From Pseudomonadota bacterium (GTDB taxonomy: Bacteria > Pseudomonadota > Gammaproteobacteria > Xanthomonadales > Xanthomonadaceae), in assembly GCA_023439425.1 (NCBI GenBank), contig JAEXNZ010000288.1:1-8265 (forward strand): a DNA stretch of 8,265 nucleotides, in the 5' to 3' direction. Of this stretch, positions 1 through 5,346 are shown one piece after another (the stretch's first letter is position 1; each line of letters opens with the position of its first letter). The position numbers and the translations under genes were made by a program. The notes beneath the pieces are model-generated. The model was not told the origin of the DNA, ran no database searches, and was given only the letters and a program-made list of their open reading frames with translations.

Positions 1-545
1 CCCTGAGCAAGGTCGACGGCATCAAGTGGCAGTACAGCCTCAACGTCAGCAACCAACTGGCCACGCTGAGCCAGAACACGGTCTTTGACGAGACCGGCGG
101 CAAGCTGCGTCCGCTGACCAGCAACGACCGTTCGATGCTGCTGGTGAAGAAGCGCAACGTCGACGCCACATATGACTGGGCCAAGAAACAAGCGACCTGG
201 AAGGGCGACATCAAGCCTGACCGTGCCGGCCCCGTCGCGTTGAAGACTGGCGATATGGATGCGCTGCTGATCAACCTGGCCATCGCCCGCGACTTTGCGG
301 ACGGCAAGCCGCTGACCTACCGCATGGTCGACGAAGGCCGGATCAAATCGCTGACCTACAAGACGGTCGGCAAGGAGCAGATCACGGTTGCCGGCAAGAC
401 TTACGACGCTACCAAAGTCTCGCGCGTGGACGGCAAGAAAGAACAGATTGCGTGGGTGGTGAAGGAGCTGCCGGTGCCGGTACGACTGCTGCAGCGTGAG
501 GACGGCAAGGATGCGCTGGACCTGACCATCCGCAGCTTCAAGTGA
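1..545 (+). CDS. DUF3108 domain-containing protein, 3' part (5' end outside window)
   Basis: The reading frame is already open at the left edge (first full codon at base 3) and stays open for 180 codons to a TGA at 543-545, so the start lies upstream. An internal ATG at 135 should not be taken as the start, because the upstream part is coherent protein (for example WQYSLNVSNQLATLSQNTVF). The pattern of alternating beta strands, with the stretches SKVDGIKWQYSL, MVDEGRIKSLTYKTVGKE and WVVKELPVPVRLLQREDG, fits the DUF3108 family. These are usually exported or periplasmic beta-rich proteins of unknown function. The signal peptide, if there is one, is outside the window. The gene converges on the murA operon and ends just before a REP pair and a terminator. 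Family assignment is from remembered sequence style and is fairly confident. No function is claimed. Confidence 0.8.
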   Translation, partial: LSKVDGIKWQYSLNVSNQLATLSQNTVFDETGGKLRPLTSNDRSMLLVKKRNVDATYDWAKKQATWKGDIKPDRAGPVALKTGDMDALLINLAIARDFADGKPLTYRMVDEGRIKSLTYKTVGKEQITVAGKTYDATKVSRVDGKKEQIAWVVKELPVPVRLLQREDGKDALDLTIRSFK

Positions 546-553
546 CGCATCGC

Positions 554-606
554 GTGCCGACCAACGGTCGGCACCTACCCGGTAGGTATCGACCGTTGGT
601 CGATAC
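554..606. repeat. Pair of inverted GTAG-type REP hairpins (REPIN-like, SMAG-type)
   Basis: Two hairpins, each with a perfect 9-bp stem and a 3-nt loop, lie in inverted orientation. The left stem is 554-562 with 566-574 and the right stem is 586-594 with 598-606. Read outward from the centre, each is preceded by GTAG (582-585 on plus; the complement of 575-578 on minus), and each has loop GTT in that orientation. The 25-nt arms differ at four positions, which are two base pairs changed on both sides of the stem, so pairing is kept. GTAG next to a short stem-loop is the hallmark of SMAG/REP elements in Stenotrophomonas. Such elements are non-coding, spread by RAYT transposases acting in trans, and often sit at the ends of transcription units. 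Confidence 0.85.
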
Positions 607-614
607 GCCCGCGC

Positions 615-644
615 AAAAAAACGCCCGCATTGCGGGCGTTTTCT
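615..644. terminator. Bidirectional intrinsic terminator between convergent genes
   Basis: A GC-rich stem CGCCCGC (622-628) pairs with GCGGGCG (632-638) around a short ATT loop. It is flanked by seven A residues (615-621) on the left and TTTTCT (639-644) on the right. Read on the minus strand, the hairpin is followed by seven T residues, so it should stop the murA operon strongly. Read on the plus strand it has four T residues and should also stop the DUF3108 gene. It begins 69 bp after the DUF3108 stop codon and its right edge touches the stop codon of the EF-hand gene. Confidence 0.88.
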
Positions 645-952
645 CATTCCGGCTTGGCTTCGCCAAACACGGTCCGGCAATCGACCCGGATCTGCTCACC
701 ACTGCTGCGCCAGTAGAAGGCCTTGCAGTGCCGGTTGCCCTCGTCGGTCACCTTCACGCCTACCGCGTAGAACGACTGCAGCACTTCCGTGCGACTGACC
801 GTACCGTCGCCGTTCCAGTCCATGTCCTGCTGCTCCAGGCCCTGGGTGATGGCAATGCCGGCGTACCAGGCGTAGCCCAGCCAGCCCAGCACCACCAGCA
901 CCAGGATCAGCAGCGCCTTGCGGCGACGGGTGAACTGGCCGCGCAGGATCAT
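644..952 (-). CDS. Small membrane-anchored single EF-hand protein
   Basis: This is a 102-residue protein with a basic N-terminus (RGQFTRRRK), one hydrophobic segment at about residues 12-32 (rich in L, V, W and A), and a C-terminal domain. By the positive-inside rule the C-terminal part should face the periplasm. Residues 45-56 read DWNGDGTVSRTE, a canonical 12-residue EF-hand loop with D, N, D, G and the closing E at the calcium-coordinating positions. Cysteines 76 and 92 could form a disulfide outside the cytoplasm. Its ATG (950-952) overlaps the murA stop by 4 nt (ATGA), so translation is probably coupled to murA and the two share a transcript that ends at the adjacent terminator. There is no clear Shine-Dalgarno of its own. 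I do not recognise a named family beyond the EF-hand. A calcium-dependent envelope role is only inferred. Confidence 0.85.
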   Translation of the reverse strand: MILRGQFTRRRKALLILVLVVLGWLGYAWYAGIAITQGLEQQDMDWNGDGTVSRTEVLQSFYAVGVKVTDEGNRHCKAFYWRSSGEQIRVDCRTVFGEAKPE

Positions 953-2220
953 GCGGTACGCCGGATGGTGGCACCCAGCGCCGAGAGCTTCTCTTCGATG
1001 TTCTCGTAGCCGCGGTCCAGGTGGTAGATGCGGTCGATGGTGGTGTCACCCTTGGCCATCAGGCCGGCCAGGATCAACGAGGCCGACGCGCGCAGGTCGG
1101 TGGCCATCACCGGCGCACCGCTGAGATGGTCGGAACCACGCACGATGGCGGTGTGGCCTTCGACCTGGATGTCCGCACCCAGGCGCAGCAGCTCGTTGAC
1201 GTGCATGAAACGGTTTTCAAAGATCGTTTCATTGATCACGCCAACGCCATCGGCCACACAGTTGAGCGCCATGAACTGCGCCTGCATGTCGGTGGGGAAC
1301 GCCGGGTACGGTGCGGTGGTCAGGTTTACAGCGCGCGGGCGCTTGCCCTGCATGTCCAGGGTGATGCTGTCTTCGGTGGTCTCGATGGTCGCCCCGGCTT
1401 CGACCAGCTTGGCCAGGACGGCGTCCATGGTGTTCGGGCGCGCGCGGTTGACCGTGACCTTGCCGCCGGTCATCGCTGCCGCCACCAGGAAGGTGCCGGT
1501 TTCGATGCGGTCGGGCAGCACTTCATGACGGCCGCCGTTGAGGCGCTCCACGCCTTCGATCACCAGGCGGGTGGTGCCCAGCCCTTCGATCTTCGCGCCC
1601 AGCGCGATCAGGCAGTGCGCCAGGTCGGTCACTTCCGGTTCCATCGCGCAGTTGTCCAGCACGGTGGTGCCTTCAGCCAGCACCGCGGCCATCAGCACGT
1701 TCTCGGTACCGGTCACGCTGACCATGTCGAAGGTGAAATGGCCGCCCTTCAGACGCTTGGCGTGTGCCTTGATGAAGCCGTTCTCGACCACGATCTCCGC
1801 ACCCAGCGCCTGCAGGCCCTTGATGTGCTGGTCCACCGGGCGCGAGCCGATCGCGCAGCCGCCGGGCAGCGACACTTCGGCGGCACCATGGCGCGCGAGC
1901 AGCGGGCCCAGCACCAGGATCGAGGCGCGCATGGTCTTGACCAGTTCATACGGCGCTACGTGCTGGTTCACCGAACGCGGGTCGACCACGATCGCGCTGC
2001 CGCGCGACAGCGTGCCCTGGTCGATGGTGACCTTGGCCCCCAGTTCGCCCAGCAGCTTCACCGTGGTCACCACGTCGTGCAGGTGCGGCACGTTGGTGAT
2101 CTCCACCGGCGCATCGGCCAGCAGGGTGGCGCACAGGATGGGGAGGACGGCGTTCTTGGCGCCGGAAATGTTCACTTCACCGTGCAGCGGCGCGCCGCCG
2201 GTCACTACGATCTTGGCCAT
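949..2220 (-). CDS. murA: UDP-N-acetylglucosamine 1-carboxyvinyltransferase
   Basis: MurA transfers enolpyruvate from phosphoenolpyruvate to UDP-GlcNAc in the cytoplasm, the first committed step of peptidoglycan precursor synthesis and the target of fosfomycin. The protein has 423 residues, close to the family norm of about 420. Visible hallmarks are K22-N23 in SGAKNAVLPIL; the active-site loop PGGCAIGSRPVDQHIKGL with C122 (equivalent to C115 in E. coli, so fosfomycin-type rather than the Asp variant); D311 in FPTDMQAQF; ETIFENRFMHVNEL at 331-344; and R403 in LDRGYE. The ATG at 2220 gives the standard N-terminus MAKIVVTGGAPLHGEV and is preceded by only a weak ribosome site. The gene follows ibaG after a 73-bp gap that contains a REP hairpin, and its stop overlaps the start of the EF-hand gene. 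Identification is essentially certain. Confidence 0.98.
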   Translation of the reverse strand: MAKIVVTGGAPLHGEVNISGAKNAVLPILCATLLADAPVEITNVPHLHDVVTTVKLLGELGAKVTIDQGTLSRGSAIVVDPRSVNQHVAPYELVKTMRASILVLGPLLARHGAAEVSLPGGCAIGSRPVDQHIKGLQALGAEIVVENGFIKAHAKRLKGGHFTFDMVSVTGTENVLMAAVLAEGTTVLDNCAMEPEVTDLAHCLIALGAKIEGLGTTRLVIEGVERLNGGRHEVLPDRIETGTFLVAAAMTGGKVTVNRARPNTMDAVLAKLVEAGATIETTEDSITLDMQGKRPRAVNLTTAPYPAFPTDMQAQFMALNCVADGVGVINETIFENRFMHVNELLRLGADIQVEGHTAIVRGSDHLSGAPVMATDLRASASLILAGLMAKGDTTIDRIYHLDRGYENIEEKLSALGATIRRTA

Positions 2221-2252
2221 GGAACCTACAGAAATTCAGGGAAAATGGATCG

Positions 2253-2275
2253 GTAGTGCCGGCCGCTGGCCGGCA
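2253..2275 (+). repeat. Solitary GTAG-type REP hairpin between ibaG and murA
   Basis: GTAG at 2253-2256 is followed directly by an 8-bp perfect stem (TGCCGGCC, 2257-2264; GGCCGGCA, 2268-2275) with loop GCT. This is the same architecture as the pair at 554-606 but with a different stem, so it belongs to another subfamily of the SMAG-type REP elements. It lies inside an otherwise short spacer of the ibaG-murA transcription unit, 33 bp before the murA start on the minus strand. There it would form a hairpin in the transcript upstream of the murA ribosome site. Confidence 0.78.
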
Positions 2276-2293
2276 ACCAGGAAAAACCAACCG

Positions 2294-2524
2294 TCAGCCA
2301 GCTTCCGCCGGCGTCACCGTCTTCAGCGCCAGCGCATGGATCGCCCCGCCCATCAGATCGCCCAGCGTGGCATACACCATGCGATGGCGGGCCAACGGCA
2401 GCTTGCCGGCGAAGGCGTCACAGACCACGGTGGCCTCGAAATGCACGCCATCGTCACCCTGCACGTCGGCGCGGGAGCCAGGCAGGCCGGTTTCGATCAG
2501 ATTGCGGATGGTCTCGGCGTCCAA
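2294..2524 (-). CDS. ibaG: BolA-family protein, IbaG-like
   Basis: This 76-residue protein is of the BolA/IbaG type. These small cytoplasmic proteins partner with monothiol glutaredoxins in iron-sulfur cluster handling, and in E. coli IbaG is linked to acid resistance. Family hallmarks are GDDGVHFEATVV (23-34), DAFAGK, the RHRMVYATLG segment (46-55), and the C-terminal IHALALKTVTPAE (62-74) with its conserved histidine H63. Linkage to murA on the same strand, as in E. coli, supports IbaG over BolA proper. The start is a TTG: the in-frame stop TAG lies only four codons upstream with no ATG between, and an AGGAAAG ribosome site precedes it. Cys35 sits in the VVCDAF stretch and might serve in metal or glutathione binding, but this is speculative. 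Confidence 0.92.
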   Translation of the reverse strand: MDAETIRNLIETGLPGSRADVQGDDGVHFEATVVCDAFAGKLPLARHRMVYATLGDLMGGAIHALALKTVTPAEAG

Positions 2525-2577
2525 CGGGCTTTCCTAATAAAATGTGCGCTCATTCTACTCTTCCGCGTGGCGCCCGC
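2525..2577. promoter_or_regulatory. Divergent intergenic region between ibaG and kdsD
   Basis: These 53 bp separate two divergent operons and must carry, or adjoin, promoters for both unless transcription starts inside the genes. The region holds the most AT-rich stretch nearby. TAAAAT (2538-2543, plus) and TAGAAT (2557-2552, minus) each match the -10 consensus at five of six positions, but neither has a convincing -35 at the right spacing. The ibaG ribosome site AGGAAAG (2529-2535, minus) lies here too. The promoter role follows from gene arrangement; the exact elements are uncertain. Confidence 0.45.
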
Positions 2578-3579
2578 ATGGCTGTATCGCCCCTGCCCCC
2601 TCACTCCACCGATCCTGCGGCCCTGGTTGCCAGCGGCCACCGGGTGTTCGAGATCGAGCGCGACGCCCTGGCTGCGGTGGCCGACCGCCTGGGCGATGCC
2701 TTCAGCCAGGCCTGCCAGCTGGTGCTGGCCAGCCGCGGCCGTGTGGTGGCCACCGGCATGGGCAAGTCCGGCCATGTGGCCCGCAAGATCGCCGCCACCC
2801 TGGCCTCCACCGGCACCCCGGCGTTCTACGTGCACCCGGGTGAGGCCGGGCACGGCGACCTGGGCATGATCACCGAGGACGACGTGGTGCTGGCCCTGTC
2901 CTACTCGGGCGAGTCCGACGAGGTGCTGATGCTGCTGCCGGTCCTCAAGCGCCAGGGCAACCGCCTGATCGCCATGACCGGCCGCCCCGGCTCCAACCTG
3001 GCCCAGGCCGCCGACGTGCACCTGGACGTCAGCGTGCCGGCCGAGGCCTGCCCGCTGGCGCTGGCCCCGACCTCCAGCACCACCGCCTCGCTGGCCATGG
3101 GTGACGCCCTGGCCGTGGCCCTGCTGGACGCGCGCGGCTTCACCGCCGACGACTTCGCCCGCTCCCACCCGGCGGGCAGCCTGGGGCGCCGCCTGCTGCT
3201 GCACATCACCGATGTCATGCACAGCGGAGATGAGCTGCCCTGCGTGGGCGAGGACGCCAGCCTGAGCCAGGCGTTGGTGGAAATGAGCCGCAAGCGACTG
3301 GGGATGACCGCCGTGGTCGACGCCGACCAGCGCCTGGTCGGCCTGTTCACCGACGGCGACCTGCGTCGCGCCCTGGACAGCGACCTGGACGTGCGCAGCG
3401 CGCGCATTGTCGACGTCATGACCCGCAAACCCCGTACCATCGGGGCCGATCAGCTGGCCGTGGAAGCGGCGCGGCTGATGGAAACCCACCAGATCAACGG
3501 CCTGATCGTGGTCGACGCTGAAGGCAAGGCGGTGGGCGCGCTCAATATTCATGACCTGTTGCGGGCGCGGGTGGTTTAA
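2578..3579 (+). CDS. kdsD: D-arabinose 5-phosphate isomerase (SIS + two CBS domains)
   Basis: KdsD interconverts ribulose 5-phosphate and arabinose 5-phosphate in the cytoplasm, the entry to KDO synthesis for LPS. From the ATG at 2578 the protein has 333 residues, the length I expect for xanthomonad homologues. The sugar isomerase (SIS) domain spans about 40-175 with GMGKSG (60-65, K63), the HPGEAGHGDLGM segment (86-97), SYSGESDE with E112, E156 in PAEACPL, and H197 in SHPAGSLG. These match the catalytic set known from E. coli KdsD. Two CBS domains follow at about 205-265 and 277-333. An in-frame ATG at 2542 would add 12 residues (MCAHSTLPRGAR), but it overlaps the presumed promoter and has no ribosome site. 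The 2578 start also lacks a good one, so the choice rests on length. GutQ is the main alternative name; adjacency to kdsC favours KdsD. Confidence 0.94.
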   Translation: MAVSPLPPHSTDPAALVASGHRVFEIERDALAAVADRLGDAFSQACQLVLASRGRVVATGMGKSGHVARKIAATLASTGTPAFYVHPGEAGHGDLGMITEDDVVLALSYSGESDEVLMLLPVLKRQGNRLIAMTGRPGSNLAQAADVHLDVSVPAEACPLALAPTSSTTASLAMGDALAVALLDARGFTADDFARSHPAGSLGRRLLLHITDVMHSGDELPCVGEDASLSQALVEMSRKRLGMTAVVDADQRLVGLFTDGDLRRALDSDLDVRSARIVDVMTRKPRTIGADQLAVEAARLMETHQINGLIVVDAEGKAVGALNIHDLLRARVV

Positions 3580-3620
3580 ACCACAGTGGCCCTCCTCCAT
3601 TCAGCTGACCGCCTGCCCTG

Positions 3621-4169
3621 ATGCCCTATTCCCCGCTGCCCGGTTTCCCGTCCCACCTGCACGCCGTCGCCGGTCGCATCCGGCTGGCCTGCTTTGACGT
3701 GGACGGTACGCTCACCGACGGTCGGCTCTACTACGACCGGGAAGGCAACGAGAGCAAGGCGTACTACGTGCAGGACGGACTGGGCCTGAAACTGCTGCAG
3801 CAGCACGGTATCCACCCCGTGCTGATCACCGCGCGCAACAGTCTGTCCGCGCTCAAGCGCGGGGCCGACCTGGGCATCGACACCCAGATCGCGGTGGGCG
3901 ACAAACTGGCCAGCGTGCGCCTGTTGTGCGAACAGCACGGCATCGGCCTCGACCAGGTCGCCTTCATGGGTGACGACCTGCCCGACCTGGCTCCGCTGTG
4001 CGCGGTCGGCTTGGCCGTGGCCCCGGCCAATGCCCACCCGTGGATCGCCGAACGCGTGCACTGGCAGACCCGCGCCGATGGCGGCCGTGGCGCAGCGCGT
4101 GAGCTGTGCGACGTGCTGCTGGCCGCACAAGGCCATGTAGACGCGGTGCTGGCGAGGTTCGGCGCATGA
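3621..4169 (+). CDS. kdsC: 3-deoxy-D-manno-octulosonate 8-phosphate phosphatase
   Basis: KdsC is a cytoplasmic HAD-superfamily phosphatase that converts KDO 8-phosphate to KDO and phosphate. The protein has 182 residues, normal for the cap-less C0 type. Motif I is FDVDGTLTDG with the nucleophile D26 and acid/base D28. Motif II is T70 in LITARNS, where an alanine takes the place of the usual glycine before R72. Motif III is K95 in VGDKLAS. Motif IV is GDD (117-119) in AFMGDDLPDL. The family's glycine-rich end, GGRGAARELCD, is also present. It lies 41 bp after kdsD and its TGA overlaps the lptC ATG by 4 nt or fewer (ATGA), so it is clearly in the same operon. The ATG at 3621 has no evident Shine-Dalgarno, which suggests translation helped by upstream ribosomes. 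Confidence 0.96.
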   Translation: MPYSPLPGFPSHLHAVAGRIRLACFDVDGTLTDGRLYYDREGNESKAYYVQDGLGLKLLQQHGIHPVLITARNSLSALKRGADLGIDTQIAVGDKLASVRLLCEQHGIGLDQVAFMGDDLPDLAPLCAVGLAVAPANAHPWIAERVHWQTRADGGRGAARELCDVLLAAQGHVDAVLARFGA

Positions 4170-4726
4170 ACTGGCGCACCGCCATCGGAGGCGTGCTTCT
4201 GGCTGCCGCCGTGCTGAGCGGCTGGTCGCTGCTGCGCGACCGCAACAAGCCGCAACCGGTTGCCGGCGACGACGCCAGCAAGGACTACGTGCTGCACGAC
4301 TTCCAGATCATCGCACTGGACGAACAGGGCAAGGAATCCACCACCCTGCGCGCGCCACTGCTGGAACGCAGCCGTGCCGATGAAACCATGGTCATCGCCA
4401 CGCCGCTGTTCCTGCTGCCTGATCGCGACGGCAACCACTGGGAGCTGCGCAGCGACAAGGGGTGGGTCAGCGCCAAGGGCGACCAGTTGAAGCTGACCGG
4501 CAACGTCAGCGGCGACAGCCCCAAGGTGCCCAGCGTGCCGCCGACGACCTTCCGGACCGATCATCTCGACGTGTTCCCGAATGAGAACAAAGCCAGCACC
4601 GACGCGTTGGTCACCCTGACCCGACCAGGCATGACCCAGTCTGGTGTCGGGTTTGAACTGAATTCCAGCGACAAGACCTACCACTTCCTGAGTCAGGTCA
4701 AGAGCCGTTACACGCCCCGTCAGTGA
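4166..4726 (+). CDS. lptC: LPS export ABC transporter periplasmic protein LptC
   Basis: LptC is a bitopic inner-membrane protein that receives LPS from LptB2FG and hands it to LptA. The 186-residue product starts MNWRTAIGG and has one N-terminal transmembrane segment at about 5-23, followed by a periplasmic beta-jellyroll domain. Typical sequence marks are the DYVLHDFQIIALDEQGK stretch near residue 40, the paired HWELRSDKGWVS strands, LTGNVSGD, and the C-terminal GVGFELNSSDKTYHFLS-type ending seen in this family. The ATG at 4166 was chosen because the frame opens further upstream only into a non-homologous segment overlapping kdsC, whereas this one places the membrane anchor at the N-terminus and has GAGG (4154-4157) 8 nt ahead. 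Sequence conservation in LptC is low, but position between kdsC and lptA makes the call firm. Confidence 0.94.
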   Translation: MNWRTAIGGVLLAAAVLSGWSLLRDRNKPQPVAGDDASKDYVLHDFQIIALDEQGKESTTLRAPLLERSRADETMVIATPLFLLPDRDGNHWELRSDKGWVSAKGDQLKLTGNVSGDSPKVPSVPPTTFRTDHLDVFPNENKASTDALVTLTRPGMTQSGVGFELNSSDKTYHFLSQVKSRYTPRQ

Positions 4727-4775
4727 TGCGCCCCGACAATCCACGGACGGCTTCGGCCGCTTCCACGAATCAGGC

Positions 4776-4782
4776 AGGAAAG
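4776..4782 (+). promoter_or_regulatory. Ribosome binding site that decides the lptA start
   Basis: AGGAAAG lies 9 nt before the ATG at 4792. The same frame is open back to GTG 4723 and ATG 4726, but those would put some 23 hydrophilic residues ahead of the signal peptide and have no ribosome site. The AGGAAAG therefore supports 4792. Confidence 0.75.
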
Positions 4783-4791
4783 CCCCCCGTC

Positions 4792-5346
4792 ATGAAGCTC
4801 CTCTACGCCGCTGCATTTGCCCTGTGCCTGTTGGCCCCCGGCTTCTCCGCCGAAGCCCGCACCGATGACCGCAACAAGGAAATGAACATCGAGTCCGGCG
4901 CACAGTCGGGTTCGTTCCTTGGCGATGGCGTCATCACCCTGTCCAACAATGTGATCATCACCCAGGGCACGCTGGAAATCCGCGCCGCCCAGGCCGACAT
5001 CCACATGAAGGATGGCGAGGCGGTGCGCGCGGTGTTCTCCGGCAAGCAGGCCACGATGAAACAGCAGCTGGACGATGGCAGCTGGATGAATGCCCGCGCC
5101 GACAAGATCGACTACGACATCAAGGGCGAGGTCATCGTGCTGACCGGCAATTACCGGGTTGAAAGCGCACAGGGCATCAACAGCGGCCAGAAGATGACCT
5201 ACAACACCCGTACCGGCGAAATGAACAGCGGCGGCGACGGTGGTCGCGTGCGCACGGTGATTCCGCCGAAGAACAAGACCCCCGCGCCGGCGGCCAAGCC
5301 GGCCCCTACCAAGACCACCGTGCCCACTGCCGGGAGCAAGAAGTAA
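4792..5346 (+). CDS. lptA: LPS transport periplasmic protein LptA
   Basis: LptA forms the periplasmic bridge that carries LPS from LptC to LptD in the outer membrane. From the ATG at 4792 the precursor has 184 residues. A signal peptide is visible (MKLLYAAAFALCLLAPGFSA), with likely cleavage near residue 20 or 22 (FSAEA before RTDD). The OstA/LptA beta-jellyroll follows at about 27-157, with LGDGVITLSNNVIITQGTL, an ARADKIDYDIKGEVIVLTGN segment and GINSGQKMTYNTRTGEM as recognisable repeats of the fold. The last 27 residues or so (158-184) are a low-complexity tail rich in Pro, Ala, Lys and Thr that is probably disordered. The gene begins 65 bp after lptC and its TAA overlaps the lptB ATG by one base (TAATG). 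Confidence 0.95.
   Translation: MKLLYAAAFALCLLAPGFSAEARTDDRNKEMNIESGAQSGSFLGDGVITLSNNVIITQGTLEIRAAQADIHMKDGEAVRAVFSGKQATMKQQLDDGSWMNARADKIDYDIKGEVIVLTGNYRVESAQGINSGQKMTYNTRTGEMNSGGDGGRVRTVIPPKNKTPAPAAKPAPTKTTVPTAGSKK

Noticed and set aside
542..1009. Plus-strand frame of 155 codons beginning at the DUF3108 stop codon
   Set aside because: It crosses the REP pair and the terminator and then lies antisense to the EF-hand gene. The translation has no recognisable features.
1021..2869. Two long plus-strand frames (1021-2256 and 1538-2869) antisense to murA and ibaG
   Set aside because: They are shadows of GC-rich codon usage opposite murA and ibaG. The translations are low in family-like patterns, and the second runs on into the kdsD region out of frame.
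2497..4744. Minus-strand open frames opposite kdsD, kdsC and lptC (2497-3600, 3576-4136, 3764-4744)
   Set aside because: They have the same Q/H/G/A-biased composition and no motifs, and they lie fully opposite well-supported genes.
4748..4759. CGGC-TTCG-GCCG tetraloop hairpin in the lptC-lptA gap
   Set aside because: The stem is only 4 bp and nothing around it extends the pairing. Such motifs arise often by chance in high-GC DNA, and no T tract follows.
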